Below are positions 10,481 through 19,826 of a DNA stretch of 64,000 nt, piece after piece. The notes below the pieces were generated by a model. It was not told the origin of the DNA, searched no databases, and saw only the letters and a program-made list of their open reading frames with translations. This DNA comes from Haemophilus parainfluenzae (lineage in GTDB: Bacteria; Pseudomonadota; Gammaproteobacteria; Enterobacterales; Pasteurellaceae), in the NCBI RefSeq assembly GCF_014931275.1, contig NZ_CP063110.1, positions 124,001 to 188,000 on the forward strand. Direction: 5' to 3'. Position numbers and translations under genes: made by a program. Position 1 is the stretch's first letter. Each line of letters starts with the position of its first letter.

Positions 10481-12331
10481 ATGACAGACAAAATCACTTT
10501 TAATGATTTAGGCTTGCCTGAATTCATTCTAAAAGCCGTTTCTGACCTTGGTTTTGAAACACCTTCGCCAATCCAACAAGCTTGTATTCCTGCTCTTCTA
10601 GAAGGCAGAGATGTACTTGGTATGGCACAAACCGGTAGTGGTAAAACTGCCGCATTCTCTTTACCTATTTTGGCTAAAATTGATCCAGCCGCAAAACATC
10701 CACAATTATTGGTGATGGCACCAACACGTGAACTTGCAATTCAAGTTGCCGATGCTTGCGAACACTTCATGAAATATGCCAAAGGCATCAATATCGTGAC
10801 CCTTTATGGTGGCCAACGTTATGACATTCAATTACGTGCATTAAAACAAGGTGCACAAGTTGTTGTAGGTACACCGGGTCGTATTTTGGACCACATCCGT
10901 CGTAACACATTAAATCTATCTGAATTAAAAGCAATCGTACTTGATGAAGCCGATGAAATGCTTCGTATGGGCTTTATTGATGATGTAGAAACCGTTATGG
11001 CTGAATTACCGGAAGAGCACCAAACAGCCCTTTTCTCAGCAACCATGCCTGAGCCAATTCGTCGCATCACAAAACGCTTCATGAACAATCCGCAAGAAGT
11101 GAAAATTAAAGTAAATAACGATAATGCGCCTGATATTGAGCAAAATTGTTGGTATGTTCAAGGTTTCCGTAAAAATGATGCATTATTACGCTTCTTAGAA
11201 GTGGAAGATTTTGATGCGGCAATCATTTTTACCCGTACTAAAACAGGCACACTTGATGTGACTGAATTATTAGAAAAACACGGTTTCCGTGCTGCAGCTT
11301 TAAACGGTGATATGACACAACAATTACGTGAACAAACCTTAGATCGCTTACGTAATGGTAGCCTTGATATTGTGGTTGCAACTGATGTTGCTGCGCGCGG
11401 TATCGATATTGAACGAATCAGTCTTGTGGTTAACTATGACATCCCACTTGATGCAGAGTCGTACGTTCACCGTATCGGTCGTACTGGTCGTGCAGGTCGT
11501 TCTGGTCGTGCATTATTATTCGTTGAACCACGTGAACGCCGTTTACTTCGTAATATTGAACACTTAATGAAAAAACCAATCAACGAAGTTGAATTACCAA
11601 ATCATGAAGTGTTACAAGCCTGTCGTCGTAAAAAATTCCAAGACAAAATTACCAAGCAATTGGAACATCACGATCTGGAAATGTATCGTAGCTTATTAGA
11701 AGATTTATTCACGGCAGATCAGGATCAAGAAGATATTGCTGCTGCAATGTTGATGTTGCTTCAAGGCAAACAAAAACTGATTCTTCCACCGGATCCACCA
11801 ATGGATAAACGTCGTCGTGACCGTAATGATCGTGGTGATCGCCGTGAAAATCCTCGTTCGGCTGAACGTCGTGGTGAACGTAAAGGCTACGGCACACCAC
11901 AACCGATGGATTTATATCGTATCGAAGTGGGTCGTGCGGATGGTGTAGAAGTGCGTCATATCGTAGGTGCTATCTCCAATGAAGGTGATATTAACAGCCG
12001 TTATATTGGCCATATCAAACTTTATGATGACTACTCTACCGTTGAATTACCACAAGGCATGCCAAAAGAATTGCTTCAACAATTCGTTAAAACTCGCGTT
12101 TTAAATAAACAAATGCAAATGAGCTTTATGGGCGCGACACAATCAGACAGCGGACGTGGTAGTAACGATTTTGGCGGAAAAGGCCGTCGCGATGGTCGTC
12201 GTAATGAGCGTGGAGATCGTGGTCAAGATCGCTTCCGTGGTGAACGTAATGGTGAACGTCGTCAGCGTAAATTTAACGATAAAAACGACCGCACTTTTAA
12301 TGAACGTGGTCGCCGAGATCGCCAACGTTAA
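10481..12331 (+). CDS. deaD: DEAD-box RNA helicase DeaD/CsdA
   Basis: A 616-residue ATP-dependent RNA helicase used in ribosome assembly and mRNA decay, especially in the cold. The helicase core shows the Q motif, motif I AQTGSGKT, motif II DEAD, motif III SAT and motif [14 protein letters not shown] DbpA-type RNA-binding domain follows (about 480-550), then an Arg/Gly/Asp-rich tail with repeated RRD and RGD. Start ATG 10481 precedes [13 protein letters not shown], the family N-terminus; an in-frame TTG upstream at 10448 is unlikely. It completes the pnp-nlpI-deaD group. Confidence 0.96.
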   Translation: MTDKITFNDLGLPEFILKAVSDLGFETPSPIQQACIPALLEGRDVLGMAQTGSGKTAAFSLPILAKIDPAAKHPQLLVMAPTRELAIQVADACEHFMKYAKGINIVTLYGGQRYDIQLRALKQGAQVVVGTPGRILDHIRRNTLNLSELKAIVLDEADEMLRMGFIDDVETVMAELPEEHQTALFSATMPEPIRRITKRFMNNPQEVKIKVNNDNAPDIEQNCWYVQGFRKNDALLRFLEVEDFDAAIIFTRTKTGTLDVTELLEKHGFRAAALNGDMTQQLREQTLDRLRNGSLDIVVATDVAARGIDIERISLVVNYDIPLDAESYVHRIGRTGRAGRSGRALLFVEPRERRLLRNIEHLMKKPINEVELPNHEVLQACRRKKFQDKITKQLEHHDLEMYRSLLEDLFTADQDQEDIAAAMLMLLQGKQKLILPPDPPMDKRRRDRNDRGDRRENPRSAERRGERKGYGTPQPMDLYRIEVGRADGVEVRHIVGAISNEGDINSRYIGHIKLYDDYSTVELPQGMPKELLQQFVKTRVLNKQMQMSFMGATQSDSGRGSNDFGGKGRRDGRRNERGDRGQDRFRGERNGERRQRKFNDKNDRTFNERGRRDRQR

Positions 12332-12343
12332 TCCTTATTTAAC

Positions 12344-12373
12344 AGCCCCTTGAAGTAAAAGGGGCTTTTTTAT
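12344..12373 (+). terminator. Rho-independent terminator of deaD
   Basis: AGCCCCTT (12344-12351) pairs with AAGGGGCT (12359-12366), followed by a run of T. Confidence 0.9.
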
Positions 12374-12426
12374 TGTCTTAATTCTCGTTACAATCGTCTC
12401 TTATCTCAATTTATAAGGTTTATCTA

Positions 12427-13821
12427 TTGAAAGGTCTATTTTTACGTATTATTGCTGCCTTTGCATTATTACTTTGGGCAGTGGATATGGTGTTCCCTTG
12501 GCAAAAAATTATGCAATCGGAGCAAAACCCTTACACTGCGATCAAAAATCGCGGTAGCCTTATTGTCGGCACCATTAACAATCCCATTTACTATTTTATT
12601 GGGAATGAGGGCGAATCTGGCTTGGAATACGAATTAGCAAAAAACTTTGCTGATTACTTAGGGGTTCGCTTACAAATTAAAACTTTAGAAAATAACGATC
12701 AACTTTTTAACGAATTAGAGAACAACAATATTGATATTGCAGCTGCGAATCTTTTATTCCAGCCTCAACGTGCAGAAAAATTTCAGTTAGGGCCCTCTTA
12801 TACTTCTGCCTCTTGGCAGCTTGTGTATAAAAAAGGTGAAAATCGTCCGAAAGATTTAGCGCAAGTACAGCAAGAAATTATCATTTCTGCGGGGGAAGAC
12901 TTAGAAAAATTATTATCCCTTGCACAGAAAAAACTTCCTGCACTTAAATGGCAGAATAACAAGCAATTAACCCAAGAAGAATTATTGATTCAAGTAGCTG
13001 AAGGGAAAATTCCTTACACCATTGCAAATAGTATTGATGTGGCTGCGGCACAACAAATTCGCCCTAACTTAGCGATTGCATTTGACCTAACGGATGAAAT
13101 GACTGTGCATTGGTATCTCTCCAATAAATCCTATAATGAGTTGCAAGCAGGCTTGTTAGATTTTATGAATAATGCCATTGAAACGGGATTAATTGATCGC
13201 ATTGAGGAGAAATATTTCCGCCATATTACTGCCTTTGACTATGTAGATACTCAGGCTTATTTAGAGGCAGTTGAGAAAATTCTCCCTCAATATCAACCGC
13301 TCTTTGAAAAATACAAAGGAAATTTAGACTGGCGATTATTAGCCGCTGTAGCCTATCAAGAATCGCATTGGGACCCTTATGCCACCTCTCCAACAGGTGT
13401 GCGCGGGATGATGATGCTTACCAAAGATACGGCTGTGCGGATGAATATTAATAATCGCACAGATGCCGAACAAAGTATAAAAGCGGGATCGGAATATTTG
13501 CATTGGCTACTCGACCAAATGCCTGACAGTATTCCAGAAGAAGACCGAATTTGGTATTCTTTAGCGGCATACAATATGGGGTTAGGGCATATTTTAGATG
13601 CTCGTCGCCTAACTAAAAAATTAGGCGGCAATCCTGATAACTGGTTAGATGTAAAAAATAATCTTCAACTATTATCGGAAAAGCGCCATTATTCAAACTT
13701 AAAATATGGTTACGCTCGCGGCTATGAGGCTTACCAATATGTCGAGAATATTCGCCGCTACATGAACAGCATTGTGAATTATCATCGCGTTCAAGAAAAC
13801 CAAGCGACCGCAACAGAATAA
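12427..13821 (+). CDS. mltF: Membrane-bound lytic murein transglycosylase F
   Basis: A 464-residue MltF with a bacterial SBP-3-like (amino-acid-binding-protein) domain in the first half ([17 protein letters not shown]...) and an SLT lysozyme-like domain in the second (about 290-450). The catalytic Glu is in the context [20 protein letters not shown]. It cuts glycan strands to leave 1,6-anhydromuramic ends. The N-terminus is a hydrophobic anchor or signal without a clear lipobox. The start is TTG 12427 with TAAGG about 9 bp upstream; no ATG is better placed. Confidence 0.93.
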   Translation: MKGLFLRIIAAFALLLWAVDMVFPWQKIMQSEQNPYTAIKNRGSLIVGTINNPIYYFIGNEGESGLEYELAKNFADYLGVRLQIKTLENNDQLFNELENNNIDIAAANLLFQPQRAEKFQLGPSYTSASWQLVYKKGENRPKDLAQVQQEIIISAGEDLEKLLSLAQKKLPALKWQNNKQLTQEELLIQVAEGKIPYTIANSIDVAAAQQIRPNLAIAFDLTDEMTVHWYLSNKSYNELQAGLLDFMNNAIETGLIDRIEEKYFRHITAFDYVDTQAYLEAVEKILPQYQPLFEKYKGNLDWRLLAAVAYQESHWDPYATSPTGVRGMMMLTKDTAVRMNINNRTDAEQSIKAGSEYLHWLLDQMPDSIPEEDRIWYSLAAYNMGLGHILDARRLTKKLGGNPDNWLDVKNNLQLLSEKRHYSNLKYGYARGYEAYQYVENIRRYMNSIVNYHRVQENQATATE

Positions 13822-13877
13822 GTGCGGTCAGAAAAAATAGAGCTTTTATTAAATAGAAAGAAAACAAGGAGAAAAAA

Positions 13878-14021
13878 ATGTTAAAAAGAAAAACCTTCTT
13901 AAAGAAAAAAGCATCAAGAGATATTTCAGCTTCACGTAATTTACGTCTAAGACGTTTTAAACACCGTAAAGCACAACAATTCCAACGCCACGCATTACAA
14001 CTTGTGGTTCAAGATATCTAA
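13878..14021 (+). CDS. Small, very basic 47-residue protein of unknown function
   Basis: An ATG at 13878 with an excellent AAGGAG ribosome site opens a frame of 47 codons ending TAA (14019-14021). The peptide starts MLKRKTFLKKKASRD and ends LQLVVQDI. Roughly 40% of residues are Lys, Arg or His, clustered in two blocks, like small ribosome-associated or nucleic-acid-binding proteins. I do not recognise the family, and it does not look like L34, Sra or ArfA. It follows mltF by about 57 bp and is closed by a strong terminator 6 bp after the stop, which supports a real transcription unit. Confidence 0.65.
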   Translation: MLKRKTFLKKKASRDISASRNLRLRRFKHRKAQQFQRHALQLVVQDI

Positions 14022-14022
14022 T

Positions 14023-14052
14023 AAAAAGGCGAACATCATGTTCGCCTTTTTA
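14023..14052. terminator. Bidirectional terminator, identical core to the one at 17559
   Basis: The near-perfect palindrome GGCGAACATCATGTTCGCC (14028-14046) is flanked by A and T runs. It serves the small basic ORF on the plus strand and the surface lipoprotein gene on the minus strand. Confidence 0.9.
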
Positions 14053-14069
14053 CTATTGATTATTAGATA

Positions 14070-15092
14070 TTATTGCTTAATACCACCAAATGCACCACGA
14101 GCTTGGTCTGCTTCGTTAATGAATAGACCTGTCATTTCTTGTGCATTTTCACCAAAGAAACCACCTTGGGTTTTAATACCATTCGCATTTCCGGCAAAAC
14201 TGTTACCAGAGATCTTACCGCCAAAATTCATTCCTGGTAAGGCATTTGTTTTTCCTGCAATATTGATATCAATCACTTTTGTAGCAAAATCTGCTGTTGC
14301 TGTCATCTGGCTTAGTTCACTGTAATTTTGCTCACCATCTTTCTTATAAACAGCACCACCTTTATACTCCACTTGACCTGCGGTTGGAATTTGACTTACA
14401 GCTGTTGGTAAGCCTTGCGCAAAGAAATATCGATTACCTGTTAATGTGTCGTAATAGGCACCAAATGCGCTAGATTTAAAATTACTATTACTTAAAATCG
14501 TTTGACGTTCTTTACGAAGGTTATATTGATCGTCATATGGCTCATAACTCTCAGGATCCATATCTCCTGCTCTTCTTAAAATATTGATATCCACTAATTG
14601 ACCATTTTCATCAGTGATCGTCAGATCACGGATATCTCGTGCTTGTGGGCGGGAAGCATCATTTTTCTCTCCAACTAGCACTCCACCTGAAATATAATCT
14701 GTCATCTCACCACTAGTCCCACCAAAAATTTTATCGCCTAATGAAACTTTAGATTTTTCATCCGCAAGTAATTTTTCAAGTTCTTTTAGTTTTGCATCTG
14801 TGTCTGAAGATGATGTATATGTGTACGACCCCTTTGTTCCAGTTTGACTAGTTTGATTTTGACTACTTTGGCTAGTTTGATTTTGACTACCTAGACTTTG
14901 AGTACTGTTAGTACTTGATTTTGAAGCGTTGCTTTCTGCTTTCTTAGATAACTCAGCTATTTTTTGATTTAAATCGCTTTCGAGTTGGCGAATTTGCTCT
15001 GAATTATCTGTACCGCCTTTCGAGCTAGAAGAACAAGCACTTAATGCCATAACACAAGAAAGAGCAATGATTGAAAGTTTAATTTTACTCAT
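14070..15092 (-). CDS. Surface lipoprotein with TbpB/FHbp-like C-terminal barrel
   Basis: This 340-residue protein has a lipoprotein signal (lipobox LSAC, Cys 20), a short coiled-coil stretch (about 30-55), a Ser/Gln/Thr/Asn linker (about 56-95, with an 8-residue repeat SQNQTSQ), and a C-terminal domain ending AGNANGIKTQGGFFG and TGLFINEADQARGAFGGIKQ. That ending is typical of the handle-barrel domain in TbpB, HpuA, factor H-binding protein and other Slam-dependent surface lipoproteins. It is divergent from a TonB-dependent haem/haemoglobin-type receptor, so it may be the receptor's co-receptor, but its ligand cannot be read. No Slam exporter gene is in the window. Confidence 0.75.
   Translation of the reverse strand: MSKIKLSIIALSCVMALSACSSSSKGGTDNSEQIRQLESDLNQKIAELSKKAESNASKSSTNSTQSLGSQNQTSQSSQNQTSQTGTKGSYTYTSSSDTDAKLKELEKLLADEKSKVSLGDKIFGGTSGEMTDYISGGVLVGEKNDASRPQARDIRDLTITDENGQLVDINILRRAGDMDPESYEPYDDQYNLRKERQTILSNSNFKSSAFGAYYDTLTGNRYFFAQGLPTAVSQIPTAGQVEYKGGAVYKKDGEQNYSELSQMTATADFATKVIDINIAGKTNALPGMNFGGKISGNSFAGNANGIKTQGGFFGENAQEMTGLFINEADQARGAFGGIKQ
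14848..14890 (-). repeat. Two 24-bp-period repeats in the lipoprotein linker
   Basis: A 19-base unit at 14848-14866 recurs exactly at 14872-14890. It encodes the repeated SQNQTSQ linker. The period is a multiple of three, so copy-number change would lengthen the linker without shifting frame. Confidence 0.8.
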
Positions 15093-15142
15093 AGGAGAAT
15101 CCTTATTGTTTATGTTTTATAAATAGATGTGCACAATTTACA

Positions 15143-15161
15143 GAAAATGAAAATAATTTGC
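15143..15161. promoter_or_regulatory. Candidate Fur box between the lipoprotein and receptor genes
   Basis: GAAAATGAAAATAATTTGC matches 14 of 19 positions of the classical Fur consensus GATAATGATAATCATTATC. It lies in the divergent promoter region, just upstream of a sigma-70 promoter for the receptor. Iron repression of both genes would follow; this is inferred. Confidence 0.5.
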
Positions 15162-15168
15162 AATAGCA

Positions 15169-15197
15169 TTGTCAAAATTATTTAACTTTTGTAAAAT
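15169..15197 (+). promoter_or_regulatory. Probable sigma-70 promoter of the TonB-dependent receptor
   Basis: TTGTCA (15169-15174), 17 bp spacer, TAAAAT (15192-15197). It is located 44 bp before the receptor ATG. Confidence 0.6.
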
Positions 15198-15240
15198 TCA
15201 CTCCAAAGTTTATAAATCAAATTAAATTTTAGGTGAATAT

Positions 15241-17535
15241 ATGGCTCTTAAATTTCCTCCTTCTTTAGGTGCAATTTGTGTAGCGGTAGCCTTACAAGCT
15301 TACGCAGAAGAACAAACAACATTAGATACCATCACGGTAACCGATACTGAAATCAAAGCGAGTCAAATTAAAAAAACTCGTAAGGTCATTCAAGAAGAAT
15401 TGGTGGCTGATAATTATGACTTAGTGCGTTATGCAACTGATGTAGGCATTAGCGATAATGGTCGTCGCAATAAAGGCTTTGCAATGCGTGGCGTTGAAGG
15501 AAATCGAGTTGGTATTAGTATTGATGGCGTTAATTTGCCTGAATCAGAAGAAAACTCACTTTATGCACGTTATGGTAACTTTAATAGCTCACGATTAAGT
15601 ATTGATCCAGAATTAGTGCAAGGTATTGACATTATGCGTGGTTCAGATTCCTTCAATGCAGGAAGTGGATCATTAGGCGGTTCAGTAAATTACCGCACTT
15701 TAGGTGCTGATGATATTATTCTGCCAAATAAAAAATGGGGTGTATTACTTAAAAACGGTTACGCAAGTAAAAATAGCGAATGGACACACACTTTAGGTGT
15801 TGCTTATAAAGATGATAAATTTGATGCAACGCTACTCTATTCTCGCCGTAACGGACATGAAATGAAAAGTCGTGGTAACGGCGAAGATATTTTTGGTAAT
15901 GCTCGCGGCATCCCAGATCCTGCACATCATAAAAATAACAGTTATTTAGCGAAAATTGGCTACTTTATTACGCCATCTCATCGTGTAAGTGCTTCATTTA
16001 ATGGGCAAAAGGCCGATAATTTTGTTGATGAAAAATCTTACCAACTAGCGGGTATTTGGCGAGAATCTGAAGATATTGGTAAACGCTATAATGCCAACCT
16101 TGCCTATGAATATTTTCCGGAAAATAATCGTTGGTTAAGTTATGTGAAAACTGACTTTGATTGGCAAAAAACGAATGTTGGTTCAAATAACTACAAAGGT
16201 GGGCATAATTATAATGCTGATTTTAGCAAACCATCGGAAAAACGTTTATATGAAATCCAAGATACACACATGAATACTCGATTTATGCGTGGATCGTTAC
16301 GTGCTGATTTTCAGCCGTGGGAAAGTCGTTTTGGTAGCCATCAATTCACTATAAAAACCGGTATTTCACAAAAAGATTTTGATAACCGCAATAATCATGA
16401 ATATCTAAATATAAATGCCGATGGATCTAGTGCAAAAGATAGCGAATCTATTCAACATCCAGTAAGAACACGTTCATTCTTCACTCAGTTACAAGATAAC
16501 GTAACTTGGAATGACATTTTTTCTAGCCAACTTGGTATTCGTTATGATTGGGATGAATTGGTGCCACAAGATTTAAATGCAACCTGTCGTGCTTGTAGTA
16601 GCACTCCTCCATCAAATACATTCCAAAGTGTCAGTGGTTCATTAGGATTAGATGCCCAACTTAATGATATTTGGAAAATTGGTTATAACATTTCTACTGG
16701 TTTCCGTATTCCAACAGCCTCAGAGATGTATTTTACTTATAACCATGCAGCGGGTAACTGGCTAGCGAATCCTGATTTAGAAGCTGAACAGGCTCTTAAT
16801 CAATCTATTCATCTTCAAGCAGAACACCAATTAGGTTCATTCGGTCTAAATCTGTATCATACTCGTTATAAAAACTTCCTCTATGAACAGGAATCAACCT
16901 ATAAAAAGCGGAATCAATTCTATGATCCATATAGTGCTGGCTATGGACAGTTACCTTATTACACAACTATCGCACAACAAGCAGTAAATATTGATCGCGC
17001 TAGAATTTCAGGCGTGGAATTCACCAGTAAAGTTAACTTGGAACAAGTTTCTTCGACCATTCCACAAGGTTGGAAATTCTTAGCTAATCTTGGTTATGCC
17101 AAAGGAAAATTAAGTGGCACTGAAGCAAGCTTACTTTCTATTCAGCCAATTAAAGTGATTTTAGGTATCGGCTATGAAGATCCAAATGACCTTTGGGGAA
17201 TTAATGCGAAAGCTAGTTACCTTGGTGCGAAGAAAGCTAAAGATGCACAAATAGTACAGTACACGGCTAACTTTGAGAGAGAAGTCAAAAGCTACCCTTA
17301 TCTCAATAATTCAGCTGTCTTATTCGATCTATATGGTTTCTATAAAGTGAATAAAAATATCACACTACGAGCAGGGCTTTATAACTTATTTAATCGTAAA
17401 TATCACACCTGGGATACTTTACGTGGCATTAACAAAATAAGTACGACTGATTCAGTTGATAAAGAAGGGAAAGGTTTAGAGCGTTTTTATGCGCCTGGGC
17501 GTAATTTCGCAGCATCTGTTGAAATTCGTTTTTAA
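15241..17535 (+). CDS. TonB-dependent haem/haemoglobin-type outer-membrane receptor
   Basis: A 764-residue receptor: signal peptide (about 1-22, cleavage near QAYA-EEQ), TonB box region (DTITVTD), plug domain (about 40-150) and a 22-strand barrel ending in aromatic Phe (ASVEIRF). The N-terminus VRYATDVGISDNGRRNKGFAMRG and the later FRIPTASEMYF ... NPDLEAEQ box resemble the FRAP/NPNL signature of the haemoglobin/transferrin/lactoferrin receptor family. A CRAC motif sits in a probable extracellular loop. It would import haem or iron across the outer membrane using TonB. Its divergent neighbour is a surface lipoprotein. The exact ligand is uncertain. Confidence 0.85.
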   Translation: MALKFPPSLGAICVAVALQAYAEEQTTLDTITVTDTEIKASQIKKTRKVIQEELVADNYDLVRYATDVGISDNGRRNKGFAMRGVEGNRVGISIDGVNLPESEENSLYARYGNFNSSRLSIDPELVQGIDIMRGSDSFNAGSGSLGGSVNYRTLGADDIILPNKKWGVLLKNGYASKNSEWTHTLGVAYKDDKFDATLLYSRRNGHEMKSRGNGEDIFGNARGIPDPAHHKNNSYLAKIGYFITPSHRVSASFNGQKADNFVDEKSYQLAGIWRESEDIGKRYNANLAYEYFPENNRWLSYVKTDFDWQKTNVGSNNYKGGHNYNADFSKPSEKRLYEIQDTHMNTRFMRGSLRADFQPWESRFGSHQFTIKTGISQKDFDNRNNHEYLNINADGSSAKDSESIQHPVRTRSFFTQLQDNVTWNDIFSSQLGIRYDWDELVPQDLNATCRACSSTPPSNTFQSVSGSLGLDAQLNDIWKIGYNISTGFRIPTASEMYFTYNHAAGNWLANPDLEAEQALNQSIHLQAEHQLGSFGLNLYHTRYKNFLYEQESTYKKRNQFYDPYSAGYGQLPYYTTIAQQAVNIDRARISGVEFTSKVNLEQVSSTIPQGWKFLANLGYAKGKLSGTEASLLSIQPIKVILGIGYEDPNDLWGINAKASYLGAKKAKDAQIVQYTANFEREVKSYPYLNNSAVLFDLYGFYKVNKNITLRAGLYNLFNRKYHTWDTLRGINKISTTDSVDKEGKGLERFYAPGRNFAASVEIRF

Positions 17536-17552
17536 CTCATTATTTCCTTAAT

Positions 17553-17584
17553 AAAAAAGGGCGAACATCATGTTCGCCCTTTTA
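17553..17584. terminator. Bidirectional terminator, same core as 14028
   Basis: The hairpin at 17559-17579 contains exactly the 19-base core GGCGAACATCATGTTCGCC (17560-17578) with flanking A and T runs. It serves the receptor and the convergent raiA gene. Confidence 0.9.
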
Positions 17585-17599
17585 TTTATTCACTATCCC

Positions 17600-17923
17600 T
17601 TATTTTTCAAAAGAATCTTTCAAACGTTCATCTGCTCGACGGGATTCACCTTTATGTTGAAGTTTGTTTAATTGGCGTTCTAATTTTTCTTCAACTTCAT
17701 TGATCGCTTTATACATATCCTCTGCTGTTGCACTGGCTAACAGATTACCTAACGGGGTTCCAATTGAAGCCTCTACAGAAAAGCCGTTTGGCACTTTATT
17801 TAACACAAAGTGCGGGCTAATCAGTTGAGTGTGCCATTTCTCTAATTTTGCAAGTCTTCCCTCCACATGTTCACGGATTGCAGGGGTGATTTCCATTTGT
17901 TTGCTTGTGATATTGAGTGTCAT
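17600..17923 (-). CDS. raiA: Ribosome-associated inhibitor / hibernation factor RaiA
   Basis: A 107-residue HPF/RaiA-family protein (N-terminus [29 protein letters not shown] reduced here to key residues [16 protein letters not shown]). It binds the 30S decoding region in stationary phase or stress and blocks tRNA binding. It has the short-form length, with a C-terminal tail [13 protein letters not shown] like E. coli YfiA, so RaiA is preferred over Hpf. The ribosome site is AGAGGT. The 5' leader holds a small hairpin TGAACC-GAAG-GGTTCA about 20 bases upstream of the start. The gene stands alone between two terminators. Confidence 0.88.
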   Translation of the reverse strand: MTLNITSKQMEITPAIREHVEGRLAKLEKWHTQLISPHFVLNKVPNGFSVEASIGTPLGNLLASATAEDMYKAINEVEEKLERQLNKLQHKGESRRADERLKDSFEK

Positions 17924-18122
17924 AGCATTTACCTCTTTTGGTTAAATGAACCCTTCGGTTCAGTTCATCTTTAATAACAACATATCGACCTTGCACTGCT
18001 TTTTCAAGTGCTTTTAGTCAAATAAAAAAACAAATGTTCAAAAATATGATCGGGATCTAATTTCTGAAAAAATATAATTTTCTTTCTGTGCAAACTTGTT
18101 ATGATATAAAGCTGTAAACAAC

Positions 18123-18152
18123 AAAGGGAAGCGCTCAGCTTCCCTTTTCTTT
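18123..18152 (-). terminator. Terminator of the AGCS symporter gene
   Basis: AAAGGGAAGC (18123-18132) pairs with GCTTCCCTTT (18138-18147). T-rich sequence flanks it on both strands. Confidence 0.75.
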
Positions 18153-18164
18153 TTACGATATGAA

Positions 18165-19535
18165 TTAGGCTAATTCATCTTGATCATGTTGCGTCGCTTT
18201 TAAACGTTCAAAGTAATCCTTAGTTTCTGAAATAATCTCTTTACGCAAACCAATTAATGCTATCAAGTTCGGGAAGGCCATTAAACCATTCACGATATCC
18301 GCTAAAATCCAGATTAAATCTAAGGTGAGGAATGAACCCGTCCCGACCAAAACAATAAACATGAAGCGATAAAATTTAATACCACGGATACCAACTAAGT
18401 AAAGGAAACAACGCTCTCCATAGTAACACCACCCTAAAATTGTAGTGAAAGCAAAGAATAATAAGCCAACGGTTACAATAGTTGCACCGATTGATGTGCC
18501 TAAGCCCTGTGCAAAAGCGTAGTTGGTCACACTTGCGCCAGAAAGCTCAGGATTACTCCATGCCCCCGTAATAACAAGTACTAATCCCGTCATCGTACAC
18601 ACAATAATGGTATCTAAGAAAGTTCCTGTCATCGAGATTAATCCCTGACGAACAGGCTCTTTAGTTTGTGCTGCCGCAGCAGCAATAGGTGCACTCCCTA
18701 AACCAGATTCATTTGAGAAAATACCGCGCGCAACACCCGATTGAATCGCTTTCATCACGGTAAAACCAACTGCACCGCCTAAAGCCGCTTGTGGGTTAAA
18801 CGCACTATGAATAATTAATGCAATTGCAGCAGGCAATTTGTCGTAATTAACGATTAAGATAATAATTGAGGTCACCACATAGCCGATTGCCATAAAAGGC
18901 ACAATCACTGAAGAAGCTGTCGCAATACGTCTTACACCACCGAGAATAATCATGGCGACCAACACCGTCACCACTGTTGCAGTAATAATAACGGGTACAT
19001 TGAATGTGTCTTGCATCGCATGCGTAATGGCATTTATTTGAGGGAAGGTACCAATACCGAAAAAGGCCACCAAGACTCCAAAGAGCGCAAATAATTTGGC
19101 TAGCCATTTAATACCAAGACCGCGTTCGATGTAATACATTGGTCCACCGGCCATAAAACCGTATTTATCTCGAACACGATATTTCACGGCAAGTAAACAT
19201 TCAGCGTATTTAGTTGCCATGCCTAATAATGCAACTAGCCACATCCAAAAAATTGCGCCAGGTCCGCCCGCTTGTACTGCAGTCGCTACACCCACGATAT
19301 TCCCTGTACCAATAGTTGCCGCTAATGCCGTACAAAGTGCCGCAAAAGAAGACACATCCCCCTTACCTTTATTCGCACCTCGAGCAAATAAATAGCCCAA
19401 TGCACGCGGCAAATAACGAATTTGTAAGAAACCTAAACGAAGGGTGAGATAAAGTCCTGTTCCGGACAATAGAATGAGTAGGGGCGGTCCCCATACAAAG
19501 CTGCTAATCGCAGATAAGGTTGTCTGTAATGACAT
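18165..19535 (-). CDS. Alanine/glycine:cation symporter (AGCS family)
   Basis: From ATG 19535 (GAGGAA ribosome site) this is a 456-residue membrane protein with about 11 hydrophobic segments. Family signatures are GTGNIVGVATAVQAGGPGAIFWMW and FSNESGLGSAPIAAAAAQTKEPVRQG. AGCS proteins import alanine or glycine with Na+ (or H+). A tandem glycine riboswitch precedes it on the same strand, which points to glycine as the controlling and probably transported solute. The open frame extends upstream through the riboswitch to 19703, but that part is leader RNA and should not be annotated as protein. Confidence 0.93.
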   Translation of the reverse strand: MSLQTTLSAISSFVWGPPLLILLSGTGLYLTLRLGFLQIRYLPRALGYLFARGANKGKGDVSSFAALCTALAATIGTGNIVGVATAVQAGGPGAIFWMWLVALLGMATKYAECLLAVKYRVRDKYGFMAGGPMYYIERGLGIKWLAKLFALFGVLVAFFGIGTFPQINAITHAMQDTFNVPVIITATVVTVLVAMIILGGVRRIATASSVIVPFMAIGYVVTSIIILIVNYDKLPAAIALIIHSAFNPQAALGGAVGFTVMKAIQSGVARGIFSNESGLGSAPIAAAAAQTKEPVRQGLISMTGTFLDTIIVCTMTGLVLVITGAWSNPELSGASVTNYAFAQGLGTSIGATIVTVGLLFFAFTTILGWCYYGERCFLYLVGIRGIKFYRFMFIVLVGTGSFLTLDLIWILADIVNGLMAFPNLIALIGLRKEIISETKDYFERLKATQHDQDELA

Positions 19536-19542
19536 TGATGAT

Positions 19543-19579
19543 TCCTCGTCGTTTAAAATACAAATAAACTCGACAAGGA
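19543..19579 (-). promoter_or_regulatory. Expression platform: hairpin that hides the symporter ribosome site
   Basis: On the minus strand TCCTTGTCG-AG-TTT (from 19579) can pair with AAACGACGAGGA (to 19543), one G-U pair and a two-base bulge. The second arm contains the GAGGA ribosome site of the AGCS gene. This would let the upstream glycine aptamers control translation. The direction of control (on or off with glycine) cannot be decided from sequence. Confidence 0.6.
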
Positions 19580-19627
19580 GACAAGAAGAATCCCGATAGA
19601 AATATTTTTGATAATACCGATTGTCTT

Positions 19628-19826
19628 TTGCCCCTGTCCTTTTGCCTGAGCGTTTGGAAAACAATCGAAAAATCGACCGCTCTTTTGCGCCTTCGGCGTC
19701 CATTTACATCAATAAAATGCAATGGATCTCTCCAAGGGTTCGTCCAGTAACAGTCCCTGCAACCTTGCGATTGCGCCTGAAAGATTTTACCTCGTCGGCG
19801 TAGGGGCAATTCCCTACTCTCCAGCT
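19628..19826 (-). ncRNA. Tandem glycine riboswitch (gcvT type)
   Basis: Read on the minus strand, two aptamers follow one another. The first begins GGAGAGT near 19822 and includes CTACGCCGACGAGG and TTTCAGGCGCAA. The second begins GGAGAGATCC and includes GGACGCCGAAGGCGCAAAA and CTCAGGCAAAAGGACAG. These match the conserved cores of the Rfam glycine riboswitch (GGAGAG, CGCCGA-GG--CAA, TCAGGCAAAAGGACAG). The linker lies near 19725-19750. It sits about 90 bases before an AGCS glycine/alanine symporter, a known location for this element in gammaproteobacteria. Confidence 0.93.

Noticed and set aside
14848..14890. Repeats in the lipoprotein gene as a phase-variation switch
   Set aside because: Only two copies, and the period is a multiple of three, so no on/off frameshift is expected.
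19536..19703. Upstream extension of the AGCS symporter frame
   Set aside because: It reads through the second aptamer of the glycine riboswitch and its expression platform; the conserved protein starts at 19535.
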